A stretch of DNA of 64,000 nt, taken from NCBI GenBank assembly GCA_021851875.1, contig JAJZQI010000002.1, positions 62,001-126,000 on the forward strand, read 5' to 3'. This document shows positions 12,270 through 21,280 of the stretch, piece by piece. Both the position numbers and the translations under genes were made by a program. Each line of letters opens with the position of its first letter. Position 1 is the stretch's first letter. The DNA comes from Pseudomonadota bacterium. GTDB taxonomy: Bacteria > Pseudomonadota > Gammaproteobacteria > Burkholderiales > JAJZQI01. The notes under the pieces were generated by a model. That model was not told the DNA's origin. It was given only the letters and a program-made list of their open reading frames with translations, and made no database searches.

Positions 12270-13070
12270 CTATCTTTTCAGCCAGCCGAACAGGCGTGCC
12301 GCCAGACCGACGCGGTCTGGCCCGCCCTGCGCGGAAGCCCGCACCAGGACAACCGACACATTGTCGTGGCCGCCGCTGTCATTGGCCATTTGCACCAGCA
12401 CTTCCGCGGCAAGCGGCAGTTTGATGGCAAGCGTACTGAGCGCCAGCTCGATGTCCTCATCGCTGACCATATCGTTCAAACCGTCCGAACAGAGCAGGTA
12501 GACATCGCCGTCGTCCACCTCGTAGCGGTGCGTTTCAACCGCCACGTCGGCTTCGGCGCCCAAGGCGCGTGTCACCAAGTTGCGGTTATGCGACAGACGG
12601 GCTTCTTCAGCGCTGATCAGGCCGAGGGTGATTTGCTCCTGCAGCAGGGAATGGTCCAGCGTCAGCGCCTGGAGTTTACCTTGCCGCAAGCGGTAAAGGC
12701 GGGAATCGCCGACATGGGCAACACTCAGCGCATTGTCATGAAATCGGATCAAAACGACAGTTGCGCCCATTTTCTCGAAATCGCGATTAAGGCGGGCCGC
12801 TTTGTGAATCTGCGAATTCGCTGATGTAACCGCGCCGACGAGCCGGGCCTCGCAATCGTCATGACTGCCCGACGGGGTGGATTCGGCCAGCTTCTGCTGA
12901 ATTATCTGGACGACCATATTGCTTGCGACATCGCCCGCCTTATAGCCCCCCATTCCATCGGCCAGAATGAAAAAACCATTTTCCCGGTCGCACAGTACGC
13001 TGTCCTCATTGAACGTGCGCACCATGCCTTTGTCAGACAATTGTGCGCATTCAAGATGCAATCGACCCAT
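12270..13070 (-). CDS. PP2C-family serine/threonine protein phosphatase
   Basis: A 266-residue PPM/PP2C phosphatase. The metal-binding and catalytic signatures are all visible: RTFNEDS near the N terminus, LADGMGGYKAG, LLCSDGLNDM and GGHDNVSVVLV. This is the Stp/PrpC type that removes phosphate from Ser/Thr using two Mn or Mg ions. It precedes the FHA gene on the minus strand with an 11-base gap, so the two are probably translated from one message. The C terminus ends with a basic segment (LFGWLKR). Confidence 0.9.
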   Translation of the reverse strand: MGRLHLECAQLSDKGMVRTFNEDSVLCDRENGFFILADGMGGYKAGDVASNMVVQIIQQKLAESTPSGSHDDCEARLVGAVTSANSQIHKAARLNRDFEKMGATVVLIRFHDNALSVAHVGDSRLYRLRQGKLQALTLDHSLLQEQITLGLISAEEARLSHNRNLVTRALGAEADVAVETHRYEVDDGDVYLLCSDGLNDMVSDEDIELALSTLAIKLPLAAEVLVQMANDSGGHDNVSVVLVRASAQGGPDRVGLAARLFGWLKR

Positions 13071-13129
13071 GGTGTATTGTCTCGCTCATTTTAGATTTAT
13101 TGGTATCCGTGGCGCATTCTCGCACCGGC

Positions 13130-13417
13130 TCAAACGTCTGACAAGCCCGGCTTCGCCTGATCCAGATGATACAGCCAGGCGAGCAGCTCGGCCACTGCCA
13201 GGTACAATTGCGGCGGGATATGCTCGTCGAGGTCGACCTGCATCAACAAGGACACGAGCTCGGGCGATTCATGCACATACACGCCTGCCTGCTTCGCCCG
13301 TTCGATGATGGTCTCCGCCAGCACGCCATAGCCCTTGGCCACGACCCGTGGCGCACCGTCGCCTTGCTGGTACGCCAGCGCGACGGCTTGACGGCGATTC
13401 GCTTCAGGATTGCTCAT
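13130..13417 (-). CDS. stand-alone FlhB C-terminal-domain protein (FlhX/FlhB2-like)
   Basis: A 95-residue protein equivalent to the cytoplasmic C-terminal domain of FlhB/YscU: RQAVALAYQQGDGAPRVVAK lines up with the part of FlhB just after the NPTH autocleavage site, followed by GVLAETIIERAKQAGVYVHE and the LYLAVAELLAWLY terminal helix. The membrane domain and the NPTH motif are absent. Such single-domain proteins (FlhX in Helicobacter) can substitute for the cleaved FlhB fragment. Its ATG overlaps the end of the fliK-like gene by 14 bases, so it is translationally coupled to it. A complete flhB lies at 58.9-60.1 kb. Confidence 0.88.
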   Translation of the reverse strand: MSNPEANRRQAVALAYQQGDGAPRVVAKGYGVLAETIIERAKQAGVYVHESPELVSLLMQVDLDEHIPPQLYLAVAELLAWLYHLDQAKPGLSDV

Positions 13418-14462
13418 GCGCCACCTGCATTCCGCTTACAGTCAACCCCGCCGCCGCCAGCCGGTCGAGCAACTGCTGCTGATCCTGCGCCAGCAAGCGG
13501 GCGCTGTCGCCCTGGGCAACCTTAAGCGCCAGATTCAATTGGCCTGCTGTCAGTTTGAGCGTCGCCTGAATGTCCCCCAAGGCTGGAAACTCCAGCTTGA
13601 GATGAGAGCTCCAGCTGGCCATTTCCTCCGTGTCGCTTCCATCCCCCCGCCGGCCATCTTCCTGAATTTGCCAATCCATGTGTTGACCGGGCCAGACCTC
13701 ACCGTGCCAGACCACTTGACGCATATCCAGCACCTCCAGCTGCTTTTGCACCAGGTCGGTCACTTGCGGATTGACCGGCTCAGTCCTCACGGACTGCTGT
13801 GCGGTCAAAGCATCTTTGCTGTATGCATGCGCCGCCGGCGACGGCAATTGCCCTTGCGGTTCCTGCCGCAAGGCGGCGAGTGACCGCTGGCCCGCTACCC
13901 AATCAGCCTGATGGGATTCGTAGAAGAGGCCGCTGTCAGAAACAGAACGTTTGAGCGCCTGGGCCAATCCTGCAGCATCCGTCGGCGGCTGCTGCAGGAC
14001 CGGCGGGTATACCCGCTCCGCCTTCCCGCTCACCTGCTGGGCATTCTGGTGCATTTGCGCTTCGTCTGCGGCGGCTGCCAGCTTATCCGAACGGTTGAGC
14101 AAAGCCCCGATGAAGCGGGCCGTTTCCGACAGGGTGACATTTTTCTCCGTCCCGCCCGCCCCACTCTCTATGACCGGCAGGTCACGCGTCAGGGCAAAGG
14201 TCAGACGCGGCTTGCCGGATATGAAGGTCAACTCCAGCTGTTCGCCCGGCTCGGTATTGCGCGGCAGATTCATGTCCAGCGTCTTGTCCGCCACCTGCAC
14301 CTGGAACCGACCATTGGGCAGCGATGCCAGGACAAAAGCCGGCACTTTCTGCCCCGGCACGAACTCCGGCAGTTCCGCGGGACTGTCGCTGACCTCGATC
14401 AGGGCCGGCGCAGCCGCCTTTACCAGAAGCTGTAGCTGGTGCTGGATATCGTTGTGAATCAT
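13404..14462 (-). CDS. flagellar hook-length control protein FliK-like
   Basis: A 352-residue protein with a poorly conserved, Gln/Ala-rich N-terminal two thirds and a C-terminal domain (about 255-350) with the Flg_hook pattern: HLKLEFPALGDIQATLKL, LNLALKVAQ and LLDRLAAAGLTVSGMQV. FliK is the secreted ruler that stops hook growth by switching the export gate at FlhB; this C-terminal domain contacts FlhB. The gene overlaps a stand-alone FlhB C-terminal protein, which supports a functional link. Whether it is the main FliK or a second copy is unknown, because the fliE-fliK cluster is outside the window. Confidence 0.72.
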   Translation of the reverse strand: MIHNDIQHQLQLLVKAAAPALIEVSDSPAELPEFVPGQKVPAFVLASLPNGRFQVQVADKTLDMNLPRNTEPGEQLELTFISGKPRLTFALTRDLPVIESGAGGTEKNVTLSETARFIGALLNRSDKLAAAADEAQMHQNAQQVSGKAERVYPPVLQQPPTDAAGLAQALKRSVSDSGLFYESHQADWVAGQRSLAALRQEPQGQLPSPAAHAYSKDALTAQQSVRTEPVNPQVTDLVQKQLEVLDMRQVVWHGEVWPGQHMDWQIQEDGRRGDGSDTEEMASWSSHLKLEFPALGDIQATLKLTAGQLNLALKVAQGDSARLLAQDQQQLLDRLAAAGLTVSGMQVAHEQS

Positions 14463-14488
14463 TCAGCCCCTCCGGAAAACCTTGTAAG

Positions 14489-14869
14489 TCAGACCTTGTG
14501 TGCCTGATAAAGTGCCACGATCAAATCGGCTTCGGCACGGGATATGCCACATTGCGCCGACACGTCGTCGGCACCGAACCCCCGTTGAGCCAATTCGATC
14601 GCCTCTTCGTACGGCGTGCCGGACAAGCCGTTGCGCCCGGCCAACTGCAGCTCCATCTGTTCGATCCGCTGCTTCAATTCAATAATATCGGCACGCAACA
14701 GCGCAACTTCATCACTGTTTTCACGCCGTCGACGGAACACGCTCATGCCGGCCTTGCCGTTCCGACGCAACAAAAGTAGCATTTCCGCAACATAAATGCC
14801 CAACACCACCAGCACCACAACGAGCAACTCACGCCAGCTTATGACTATCGATTCCACACGCCTGCCCAC
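14489..14869 (-). CDS. DUF2802 membrane-anchored protein
   Basis: A 126-residue protein with one N-terminal membrane segment (about 11-33, LLVVVLVVLGIYVAEMLLLL), a coiled-coil stretch (about 50-75, LLRADIIELKQRIEQMELQL) and a C-terminal helix-turn-helix-like part (EEAIELAQRGFGADDVSAQC then GISRAEADLIVALY) typical of DUF2802. In other proteobacteria such genes sit at the end of flagellar/chemotaxis clusters. Here it is 26 bases upstream of the fliK-like gene on the same strand, so the three form a small operon. Biochemical function unknown. Confidence 0.75.
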   Translation of the reverse strand: MGRRVESIVISWRELLVVVLVVLGIYVAEMLLLLRRNGKAGMSVFRRRRENSDEVALLRADIIELKQRIEQMELQLAGRNGLSGTPYEEAIELAQRGFGADDVSAQCGISRAEADLIVALYQAHKV

Positions 14870-15025
14870 TTCATTTCAATTTGTCTAGCATAGCATGCTT
14901 ATGCCAACTCACTGCAGCGCCGTGCCAGTCAAGGCTCCTGTCATCCGCCGGCATGACCAGATTGTTACTGCCTGGGGAATGGGCACTTGCTATAATCATA
15001 CCCTTCCCAATACTATGGAAACCCG

Positions 15026-15730
15026 ATGAGGCCCAGCGTATTACGTTCCCTGGTTTTAACCAGCCTGTTGCTCGCTCTGGCCGGTTGTGCCAACACGCCC
15101 GCCAACGACCCGATCGAGCCATTCAACCGGCAAATTTACCGTTTCAATCAAGCTGCCGACAAAGCAGTCATCAAACCCGTTGCAGAAACGTACCGCGACG
15201 TCGTTCCCAGTCCGATTCGCACCGGGGTGCACAACTTCCTCTCCAATCTGGATGATGTCGTCGTCGTCGCCAACGATCTGCTGCAATTCAAAATCACTCA
15301 AGGCGCAGCCGATGCAACCCGTCTGCTGATCAATTCAACCTTCGGCATTCTTGGCATCTTCGACCTTGCCACCCCCGGCGGCCTGCCCAAGCATAATGAA
15401 GACTTCGGCCAGACCCTCGGTTATTGGGGAATTGGGCCGGGTTTTTATCTGGTACTGCCGATTCTTGGACCAAGCGACCTGCGCGACTCAATCGGTCGGC
15501 TGGGAGATGGTCAGATCAATCCGATCTGGCAACAGCGTGACATAGCCACCCGCAATCAGCTGGTCGTCACCGACACGGTCGATCGTCGTACGGAACTGCT
15601 TTCCACCGGTGAAGTGCTCGACACGGCCGCACTGGACGAGTACAGCATGCTGCGCGACGGCTACCTGCAACGCCGCCGCAACCTCATTTACGACGGCAAT
15701 CCGCCCTTACCGAAATACGACGACGAGTAA
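15026..15730 (+). CDS. mlaA: outer-membrane lipoprotein MlaA (VacJ)
   Basis: MlaA is the outer-membrane component that removes phospholipid from the outer leaflet and passes it to the MlaC carrier. The 234-residue protein has a lipoprotein signal with lipobox LALAGC (Cys21), then the family signature NDPIEPFNRQIYRFN, the INSTFGILGIFDLAT ring segment and YWGIGPGFYLVLPILGPS. Length is normal for the family. It is transcribed divergently from the DUF2802-fliK-flhX unit and ends with a clear terminator; mlaBCDEF are not in the window. Confidence 0.95.
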   Translation: MRPSVLRSLVLTSLLLALAGCANTPANDPIEPFNRQIYRFNQAADKAVIKPVAETYRDVVPSPIRTGVHNFLSNLDDVVVVANDLLQFKITQGAADATRLLINSTFGILGIFDLATPGGLPKHNEDFGQTLGYWGIGPGFYLVLPILGPSDLRDSIGRLGDGQINPIWQQRDIATRNQLVVTDTVDRRTELLSTGEVLDTAALDEYSMLRDGYLQRRRNLIYDGNPPLPKYDDE

Positions 15731-15738
15731 AGCCATTC

Positions 15739-15766
15739 AAGGGCGGACTGTTCCGCCCTTTATTTA
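15739..15766 (+). terminator. Rho-independent terminator of mlaA
   Basis: A perfect nine-base-pair stem AAGGGCGGA / TCCGCCCTT (15739-15747 with 15752-15760), loop CTGT, followed by TATTTA, eight bases after the mlaA stop codon. Confidence 0.8.
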
Positions 15767-15904
15767 GGCAGGGCGACAGACCCGGCGCGCCCGGCCAACA
15801 GCATCGGCCGTGTGCAGCTTGCTCCCCAGCCCTTGCTGCCGCTTATTCACCTGACCAAGCGCCACCGCCGGTGTAGAATCTGCCGTTTTTTGCGGATTGC
15901 CATT

Positions 15905-16333
15905 ATGACCCAAGGACTCTCGTTCACCCTGCTGGCGCTGTTACTCTACGGCTTGTGGGGGTTTTCCTACAAGCTCTTATCCCTCAGGGAAATTCAGGGC
16001 GAGTGGGTCGTTGCCCTGGTGATGCTTTTTGGCGCCATCATTTCGGCCTCGATTGCGATAGCACGCGCAGAACCCTTGCCGGTGGCCAAATTCGCCGCCA
16101 ATATCGCCCTCCTCGTTCTGGCCGCATTAAGCGGCGCCATCGGGAACATTTTTTTGGTTAAAGCCATGGCCGCCCCCGGCATGAACTCCGGGGTGGTATT
16201 GGCCATCTCCGGCGCCTACCCGCTGATAGCCGCACTGCTGGCCTATGCTTTCCTGCATGAGCAGCTGACCGGCATGCAAATTCTCGGCACAGCGACAATC
16301 ATTTTTGGCGTTGGATTGCTGGTGATGAAATAA
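15905..16333 (+). CDS. small EamA/DMT-superfamily membrane protein
   Basis: A 142-residue, five-segment membrane protein matching one EamA repeat: TM stretches begin at about residues 4, 34, 64, 90 and 120. The pattern GLWGFSYKLLS near the N terminus and the closing block AYPLIAALLAYAFLHEQLTGMQILGTA followed by FGVG (shown here in parts) are typical of half-size drug/metabolite transporters, which work as dimers. I chose the ATG at 15905 because residues upstream of it look non-coding. Substrate unknown. It converges on rmuC with a 13-base gap. Confidence 0.75.
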   Translation: MTQGLSFTLLALLLYGLWGFSYKLLSLREIQGEWVVALVMLFGAIISASIAIARAEPLPVAKFAANIALLVLAALSGAIGNIFLVKAMAAPGMNSGVVLAISGAYPLIAALLAYAFLHEQLTGMQILGTATIIFGVGLLVMK

Positions 16334-16346
16334 GCAGCCGTTCCGG

Positions 16347-17798
16347 CTACTCATCATCCAGGCCGCCCAGCAGACCGCCTTGTACCGGGCGGGGCAAAGC
16401 GCCGCCCTGCTCCATTTCCAGCTCCACTTTTTCAATCTGGGCGAAACGCTTGCTGATTTTCTGGCTGGTGATCTGCACGTCGGCCGCGTCTTCGTGGGCC
16501 TGGCGGATGTGGTCGGCGAGCTTCTTCATGCGCAGGTCGAAACGGCCGAATTCCTTGCCCAGTTTGCCCAGCTCATCCTTGATAATGTGCACCTGCTTGC
16601 GCGTTTCCACATCCTTGAGCACCGCGCGGGCGGTGTTGAGGACAGCCATGAGGGTGGTGGGCGAGACGATCCACACGCGTTTTTGCATGGCGTAGTCGAC
16701 CACCTCCGGGTGGTAGGCGTGGATTTCGGCAAACACGGCTTCGGCCGGTACGAACATGACGGCGCCGTCGCTGGTTTCGTGCGGGATGATGTATTTGCCG
16801 CTGATGTCGTCCACGTGTTTTTTCACATCGGCGCGGAACTGTTTTTGGGCAGCCGCGCGGTCGGCTTCAGCCAGGCCATCGTCGAACATGCGGTGGTAGT
16901 TTTCCAGCGGGAATTTGGAGTCTACCGCCACCATGCCGGTCGGTTCGGGCAGCTTGAGCACGCAGTCGGCACGGCTGCTGTTGGACAGGGTGTACTGCAT
17001 TTCGTAAGCGGTGGCGGGCAGGATGTTGCGCACCAGGGCTTCCAGTTGCACTTCGCCGAAGGCGCCGCGCGAGCGTTTGTCGCCCAGCAGCTCCTGCAGG
17101 CTGACGACATTGGTGGTGAGGCCGTCGATTTTTTTCTGTGCCTCGTCAATGGTCGCCAGGCGCGCCATGACGTTGGTGAAGGTTTCGTTGGTTTTCTTGA
17201 AGCCTTCGTCCAGCCGCTCGCTGACTTTGCCGCTGATCTGTTCCAGCCTGGCATCGACGGCTTTGGTAAGGGTTTCGATGGTGGCGGTGAGCTGCTGGGT
17301 GGAACCGCGCAGACTGTTTTGCAGCAGCTCCTGTTCGGCCCGCCCCTGCTCCGCCAGCGTCTCGTGCAGTTTGGTGAGCAGCTCGGTACGCAAAGCGTCC
17401 TGCTTGGCTTGCAGGGCGGCATTGAGTTCGGCCAGCTGTGTCTGCAGCGTCTCGCGGTTTTGCGTCAGATTGTGTTGCTGCGATTGCTGCAGGGCTTGCA
17501 GGCCCTCGCGGGTAAGATGCAGCTCGCTGGTCATGGCGCTGCGCAAGCGTTCGACGTTATCCGCCAGCGAAGCGGCCATGCGGTCGGACTGGCGGTTGAG
17601 GCCTTCGTGCAGATCGTTGAGCATGGCGCGGTGCTGCGCCGAAAGATGGGCCGTGAGCTGGCCGGTGACTTGCTGGTTGATTTGCTCCGGCAGAGCAGCC
17701 AGCAAGGCGGTTTGACGTTTGAGTTGCAGCAGCAGAACAACCAGGGTGGCGACAACGGCGGCCACTCCTATGACAAGCAGCACAGCCGTTGTATCCAT
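16347..17798 (-). CDS. rmuC: RmuC family protein, putative nuclease-fold recombination-limiting protein
   Basis: A 483-residue protein with an N-terminal membrane anchor (about 4-24), a long coiled coil (25-215, rich in Gln, Leu and Glu) and the RmuC domain (about 225-440), with KRSRGAFGEVQLEALVR-type and VAVDSKFPLENY segments resembling the restriction-endonuclease-like core of the family. E. coli RmuC reduces DNA inversions at short inverted repeats. Single gene on the minus strand, separated from typA by about 130 bases that contain a duplicated typA tail. Confidence 0.9.
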   Translation of the reverse strand: MDTTAVLLVIGVAAVVATLVVLLLQLKRQTALLAALPEQINQQVTGQLTAHLSAQHRAMLNDLHEGLNRQSDRMAASLADNVERLRSAMTSELHLTREGLQALQQSQQHNLTQNRETLQTQLAELNAALQAKQDALRTELLTKLHETLAEQGRAEQELLQNSLRGSTQQLTATIETLTKAVDARLEQISGKVSERLDEGFKKTNETFTNVMARLATIDEAQKKIDGLTTNVVSLQELLGDKRSRGAFGEVQLEALVRNILPATAYEMQYTLSNSSRADCVLKLPEPTGMVAVDSKFPLENYHRMFDDGLAEADRAAAQKQFRADVKKHVDDISGKYIIPHETSDGAVMFVPAEAVFAEIHAYHPEVVDYAMQKRVWIVSPTTLMAVLNTARAVLKDVETRKQVHIIKDELGKLGKEFGRFDLRMKKLADHIRQAHEDAADVQITSQKISKRFAQIEKVELEMEQGGALPRPVQGGLLGGLDDE

Positions 17799-17824
17799 TT
17801 GATCCCCTGATTGGTAACGCCTCG

Positions 17825-17857
17825 GTTATGCGCGAGATGCGCGTTTGCGCTCGTGTT
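17825..17857 (-). repeat. duplicated copy of the typA 3' end
   Basis: This 33-base stretch matches 17932-17964, the last codons and stop of typA, at 29 or 30 positions (both contain the core TGCGCGAGA and TTGCGCTCGTGTT). It lies beyond the typA stop codon, 107 bases from the original. The two copies flank two hairpins. It looks like a tandem duplication of the gene end; see findings. Confidence 0.7.
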
Positions 17858-17881
17858 GGCTACGGCCGCCGCTACGCGGCT

Positions 17882-17910
17882 TAACCTGCCAAAAACCAAT
17901 TGGCAGGTTA
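17882..17910. terminator. strong hairpin after typA (possible factor-assisted terminator)
   Basis: A perfect 11-base-pair stem TAACCTGCCAA (17882-17892) and its complement (17900-17910), seven-base loop. There is no T run on either strand, so simple intrinsic termination is not certain. A second small hairpin GCCGC/GCGGC lies at 17865-17880. Confidence 0.45.
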
Positions 17911-17932
17911 GCCTGCACCGAGACTCGCCAAA

Positions 17933-19741
17933 TTATGCGCGAGACGCGCGCTTGCGCTCGTGTTCCTGCAGGAAGCGCTTGCGCAGGCGGATGGTCTGCG
18001 GGGTGATTTCCACCAGTTCGTCGTCGTCGATGAATTCCACCGCGGATTCCAGCGTGAGCTTGATCGGGGTGGTCAGGCGGACGGCTTCGTCGGTACCGGA
18101 GGCACGCACGTTGGTGAGCTTTTTGCCCTTGATGGGGTTGACCACCAGATCGTTGTCGCGGCTGTGAATACCGATGATCATGCCTTCGTACAGCTTATCG
18201 CCGGGAGACACGAACATGCGGCCGCGGTCTTCCAGGTTCCACAGGGCATAGGCGACGGCTTCACCGTTTTCCTGGCTGACCAGCACACCGTTGTGACGGC
18301 CCGGCAGGTCCGCTTTCACCGGAGCGTACTCGTCGAACACATGGCTCATCAGGCCGCTGCCGCGGGTCATGGTAAGGAATTCGCTCTGGAAGCCGATCAG
18401 GCCGCGCGCCGGAATGCGGTATTCCAGACGGGTACGGCCGTTGCCGTCGGATTCCATATTGGTCAGCTCGCCGCGGCGGCGACCCAGTTCTTCCATCACT
18501 CCGCCCTGGTGTTCGTCTTCCAGGTCGATGGTGAGCATTTCATACGGCTCGCATTTTTCGCCGTTGATTTCCTTGAATACCACACGCGGCTTGGCCACCG
18601 CCATTTCAAAACCTTCGCGGCGCATGTTTTCCAGCAGAATGGTGAGGTGCAATTCACCGCGGCCGGACACGCGGAACACGTCGGCGTCGCCGGTGTCTTC
18701 CACCCGCAGGGCCACGTTGGTGAGCAGCTCTTTGGTGAGGCGGTCACGGATCTGACGGCTGGTGACGAACTTGCCTTCGGTGCCGGCCAGCGGGGAGCTG
18801 TTGACCATGAAGTCCATGGTCAGGGTCGGCTCGTCCACCGTCAGCATGGGCAGGCCGACCGGATTTTCCTTGTCGCAAATGGTCACGCCGATACCGATTT
18901 CCTCGATACCGGAGATGATGATGATGTCGCCGGCCTCGGCGCCGTCTACCGGCACCCGCTCCAGCCCCTGGAAGCCCAGTACCTGGTTGATTTTGCCCGT
19001 GCCCACCGGGGTGTCGTGGTTCATCACGGCAACCTGCTGACCCGGTTTGATGCGACCATTGAGCACACGCCCCACGCCCAGACGACCGGTGTAGGTGGAG
19101 TAATCCAGTGCCGCGATCTGCAGCTGCAGGGGAGCATCCGCGCTGCCGGGAGGAGTCGGCACGTGCTTCAGCACGGTCTCAAACAGCGGACGCATGTCGC
19201 TGGACTCCTCCTCCAGATCCATTTTGGCAAAGCCGTTCAGACCGGACGCATACACGATGGGGAAGTCCAGCTGTTCGTCGGTGGCACCCAGTTTGTCGAA
19301 CAGGTCAAACGTCTGGTCCACCACCCAGTCAGGACGCGCGCCCGGGCGGTCCACCTTGTTGATCACCACGATGGGGCGCAGGCCTTGGGCCAGCGCTTTC
19401 TTGGTCACGAAACGGGTTTGCGGCATGGGGCCTTCAACGGCATCCACCAGCAGCAGTACGCCGTCCACCATGCCCAGTACGCGCTCTACTTCACCGCCGA
19501 AATCGGCGTGGCCCGGGGTGTCGACGATGTTGATGTGGGTGCCTTCGTACTCGATGGCGGTATTCTTGGCCAGAATGGTAATGCCGCGCTCTTTTTCCAG
19601 ATCGTTCGAATCCATCACGCGCTCGTCCACCTGCTGGTTTTCGCGGAAGGTACCGGACTGGCGCAGCAGCTGGTCTACAAGGGTGGTTTTGCCGTGGTCA
19701 ACGTGGGCGATAATGGCGATGTTGCGAAGAGCGCGTGACAT
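17933..19741 (-). CDS. typA: ribosome-associated GTPase TypA/BipA
   Basis: BipA is a translational GTPase that helps 50S assembly and stress responses. The 602-residue protein starts with the G-domain motifs [15 protein letters not shown] (G1), [10 protein letters not shown] (G2), [14 protein letters not shown] (G3) and [14 protein letters not shown] (G4), followed by domain II, the EF-G-like domains III and V, and the C-terminal domain specific for BipA ([30 protein letters not shown] split by family variation). Length is normal. The last codons encode a basic tail HERKRASRA that is duplicated downstream in the DNA. Confidence 0.96.
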   Translation of the reverse strand: MSRALRNIAIIAHVDHGKTTLVDQLLRQSGTFRENQQVDERVMDSNDLEKERGITILAKNTAIEYEGTHINIVDTPGHADFGGEVERVLGMVDGVLLLVDAVEGPMPQTRFVTKKALAQGLRPIVVINKVDRPGARPDWVVDQTFDLFDKLGATDEQLDFPIVYASGLNGFAKMDLEEESSDMRPLFETVLKHVPTPPGSADAPLQLQIAALDYSTYTGRLGVGRVLNGRIKPGQQVAVMNHDTPVGTGKINQVLGFQGLERVPVDGAEAGDIIIISGIEEIGIGVTICDKENPVGLPMLTVDEPTLTMDFMVNSSPLAGTEGKFVTSRQIRDRLTKELLTNVALRVEDTGDADVFRVSGRGELHLTILLENMRREGFEMAVAKPRVVFKEINGEKCEPYEMLTIDLEDEHQGGVMEELGRRRGELTNMESDGNGRTRLEYRIPARGLIGFQSEFLTMTRGSGLMSHVFDEYAPVKADLPGRHNGVLVSQENGEAVAYALWNLEDRGRMFVSPGDKLYEGMIIGIHSRDNDLVVNPIKGKKLTNVRASGTDEAVRLTTPIKLTLESAVEFIDDDELVEITPQTIRLRKRFLQEHERKRASRA

Positions 19742-19774
19742 GGGTATTCAACTTTAAAATCATGAAAACTCGCT

Positions 19775-19783
19775 ATTTTAACA
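19775..19783 (-). promoter_or_regulatory. possible extended -10 of the typA promoter
   Basis: TGTTAAAAT on the minus strand fits the extended -10 pattern TGnTATAAT with one mismatch, about 35 bases before the typA start. No convincing -35 was seen. Confidence 0.35.
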
Positions 19784-19898
19784 TGCCAAGTCTTTACAAG
19801 CAGATGAATTCGATAAAAGAGTTGCGCGCCATTTACTTAAATGCCACACCCTCTCCCCCGCCAAAACACGATAAAAATTGTCAACTTCCTCCACATCT

Positions 19899-19928
19899 TT
19901 TACATTCACACATATGAATATGCATAAT
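19899..19928 (+). promoter_or_regulatory. possible sigma-70 promoter of the membrane diguanylate cyclase
   Basis: TTTACA (19899-19904), 18 bases, TG then CATAAT (19923-19928). It lies about 105 bases upstream of the cyclase start, in an AT-rich segment. Confidence 0.4.
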
Positions 19929-20034
19929 ATTTTCAGCAGTCTTCACTCCAATCATGCCGGCAAAGCCTTTTTCCTGGACCAGTTAAGCGCTCCGGGCGAA
20001 GGCATGCTCCTGCGCTAAATTCCCTCAGCAAATA

Positions 20035-21255
20035 ATGCCTCTGGATAACCAATCCTTTCTCTTTTCGCTGATTGTTGTCTGCCTGACAATCTCTTTCAGC
20101 TTGTTTTTCGTGGCCGCGCACGACCCCGAGAAAGACGGCCTTATAAAATGGGCTGGCGCCATGCTGCTCGAGGCGTTTGCATGGTTCTTCATTCTCGAAC
20201 GGGGCATCCTGCCGGACTGGCTGAGCATTGCAGTTGCCAACGCCATGATTGCAGGCGCCCAGGCCATGAAGCTGGCCGGCATCTATGCGTTCCGCAAACA
20301 CCCATGCCCGAGCGTGTTTTGCTGGCTCCCCCCGCTGCTAACCGTCTTTATTCTGCTTTGGCTGCCCTACGACGACATTGCCCGCCGCTTTGTCTCGACC
20401 AGCCTGATTTTCAGCATCCAGATGCTGCTGATCGCCGTTGCGCTTTACGGCAACAGCGAAGCCCGTTTGGGACGGGCCTGGAAACTGCTGTTCGGCTCGG
20501 CTACGGCGCTCATTCCGCTGTTTGTAATACGCGGTTATCACGCTTGGACGAACCCCGACCTGTTTTCCCAACCCAACGTCTCTTTACCCCCCAACGCCAT
20601 CCAGCTCATCGTCTTCACCTTCGTCATCGCCATGAGCGTGATGGGGCCGCTGGGTTTTATCCTGATGTTCCGGGAACGCGCCGATCGCGAGCAGCGCCAG
20701 CTGGCCGCCACCGACCCGCTGACCGGCGTGCTCAACCGCCGCGCTTTCATGGAAACGGCGCGCAAGGAATGGAGCTTGAGTCGCCGCAAGGATTTGCCGC
20801 TCTCGCTCATGATGATCGATATCGATCACTTTAAGCAGTTCAATGACCGTTTTGGTCACGCCGCCGGCGATACGGCCATCAAACAGGTCGCCCACGCGCT
20901 GTGCACCCGTCTGCGCTGGGAAGACAGCGTGGGCCGTTATGGCGGGGAAGAATTCAGCGTGCTGCTGCCCATGACCGACTGCAAGGAAGCGCATGTGCTG
21001 GCAGAAGAGCTGCGCAAGGTCATTGCCGGTATTAATCTTGTCTTTGCCGGGGAAAGGACGCCCGTCACGGTCAGCATCGGGATTGCCGCGAAATCCAGCC
21101 ATTCGGACTCGATCACCAATCTTGACCTGCTGTTGCAAATGGCGGATGCGGCTCTCTACCAGGCTAAACGACATGGCAGAAACCGGGTCGTGCCGTTCTC
21201 CGCCAGCGAGGAAGCGCAAACAACCTTTTACCGCCAGAATGGCAGCTTCAGTTAA
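20035..21255 (+). CDS. membrane-bound diguanylate cyclase (GGDEF)
   Basis: A 406-residue protein with about seven hydrophobic segments in residues 1-225 and a C-terminal GGDEF domain (about 230-395). The catalytic loop reads RYGGEEF at about residue 303, so synthesis of cyclic di-GMP from two GTP is expected. The inhibitory I-site RxxD is present five residues before it (RWED), so product feedback is likely. DPLTGVLNRRAF marks the domain start. The membrane part is of unassigned sensory type; there is no large periplasmic domain. Stands alone between typA (divergent) and comEC. Confidence 0.88.
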   Translation: MPLDNQSFLFSLIVVCLTISFSLFFVAAHDPEKDGLIKWAGAMLLEAFAWFFILERGILPDWLSIAVANAMIAGAQAMKLAGIYAFRKHPCPSVFCWLPPLLTVFILLWLPYDDIARRFVSTSLIFSIQMLLIAVALYGNSEARLGRAWKLLFGSATALIPLFVIRGYHAWTNPDLFSQPNVSLPPNAIQLIVFTFVIAMSVMGPLGFILMFRERADREQRQLAATDPLTGVLNRRAFMETARKEWSLSRRKDLPLSLMMIDIDHFKQFNDRFGHAAGDTAIKQVAHALCTRLRWEDSVGRYGGEEFSVLLPMTDCKEAHVLAEELRKVIAGINLVFAGERTPVTVSIGIAAKSSHSDSITNLDLLLQMADAALYQAKRHGRNRVVPFSASEEAQTTFYRQNGSFS

Positions 21256-21280
21256 GCCATAACATTACCTCGGGCCAGGC

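Noticed and set aside
14888-14935. Two TGGCA-type elements upstream of the DUF2802-fliK unit that resemble sigma-54 promoters
   Set aside because: In both, GG and GC are nine bases apart; sigma-54 promoters need ten.
19914-20018. A 34-codon open frame (starting MNMHNIFSSLHSN) just before the membrane diguanylate cyclase
   Set aside because: No ribosome-binding site, it overlaps the likely promoter, and the peptide resembles nothing known; kept only as a remote leader-peptide possibility.
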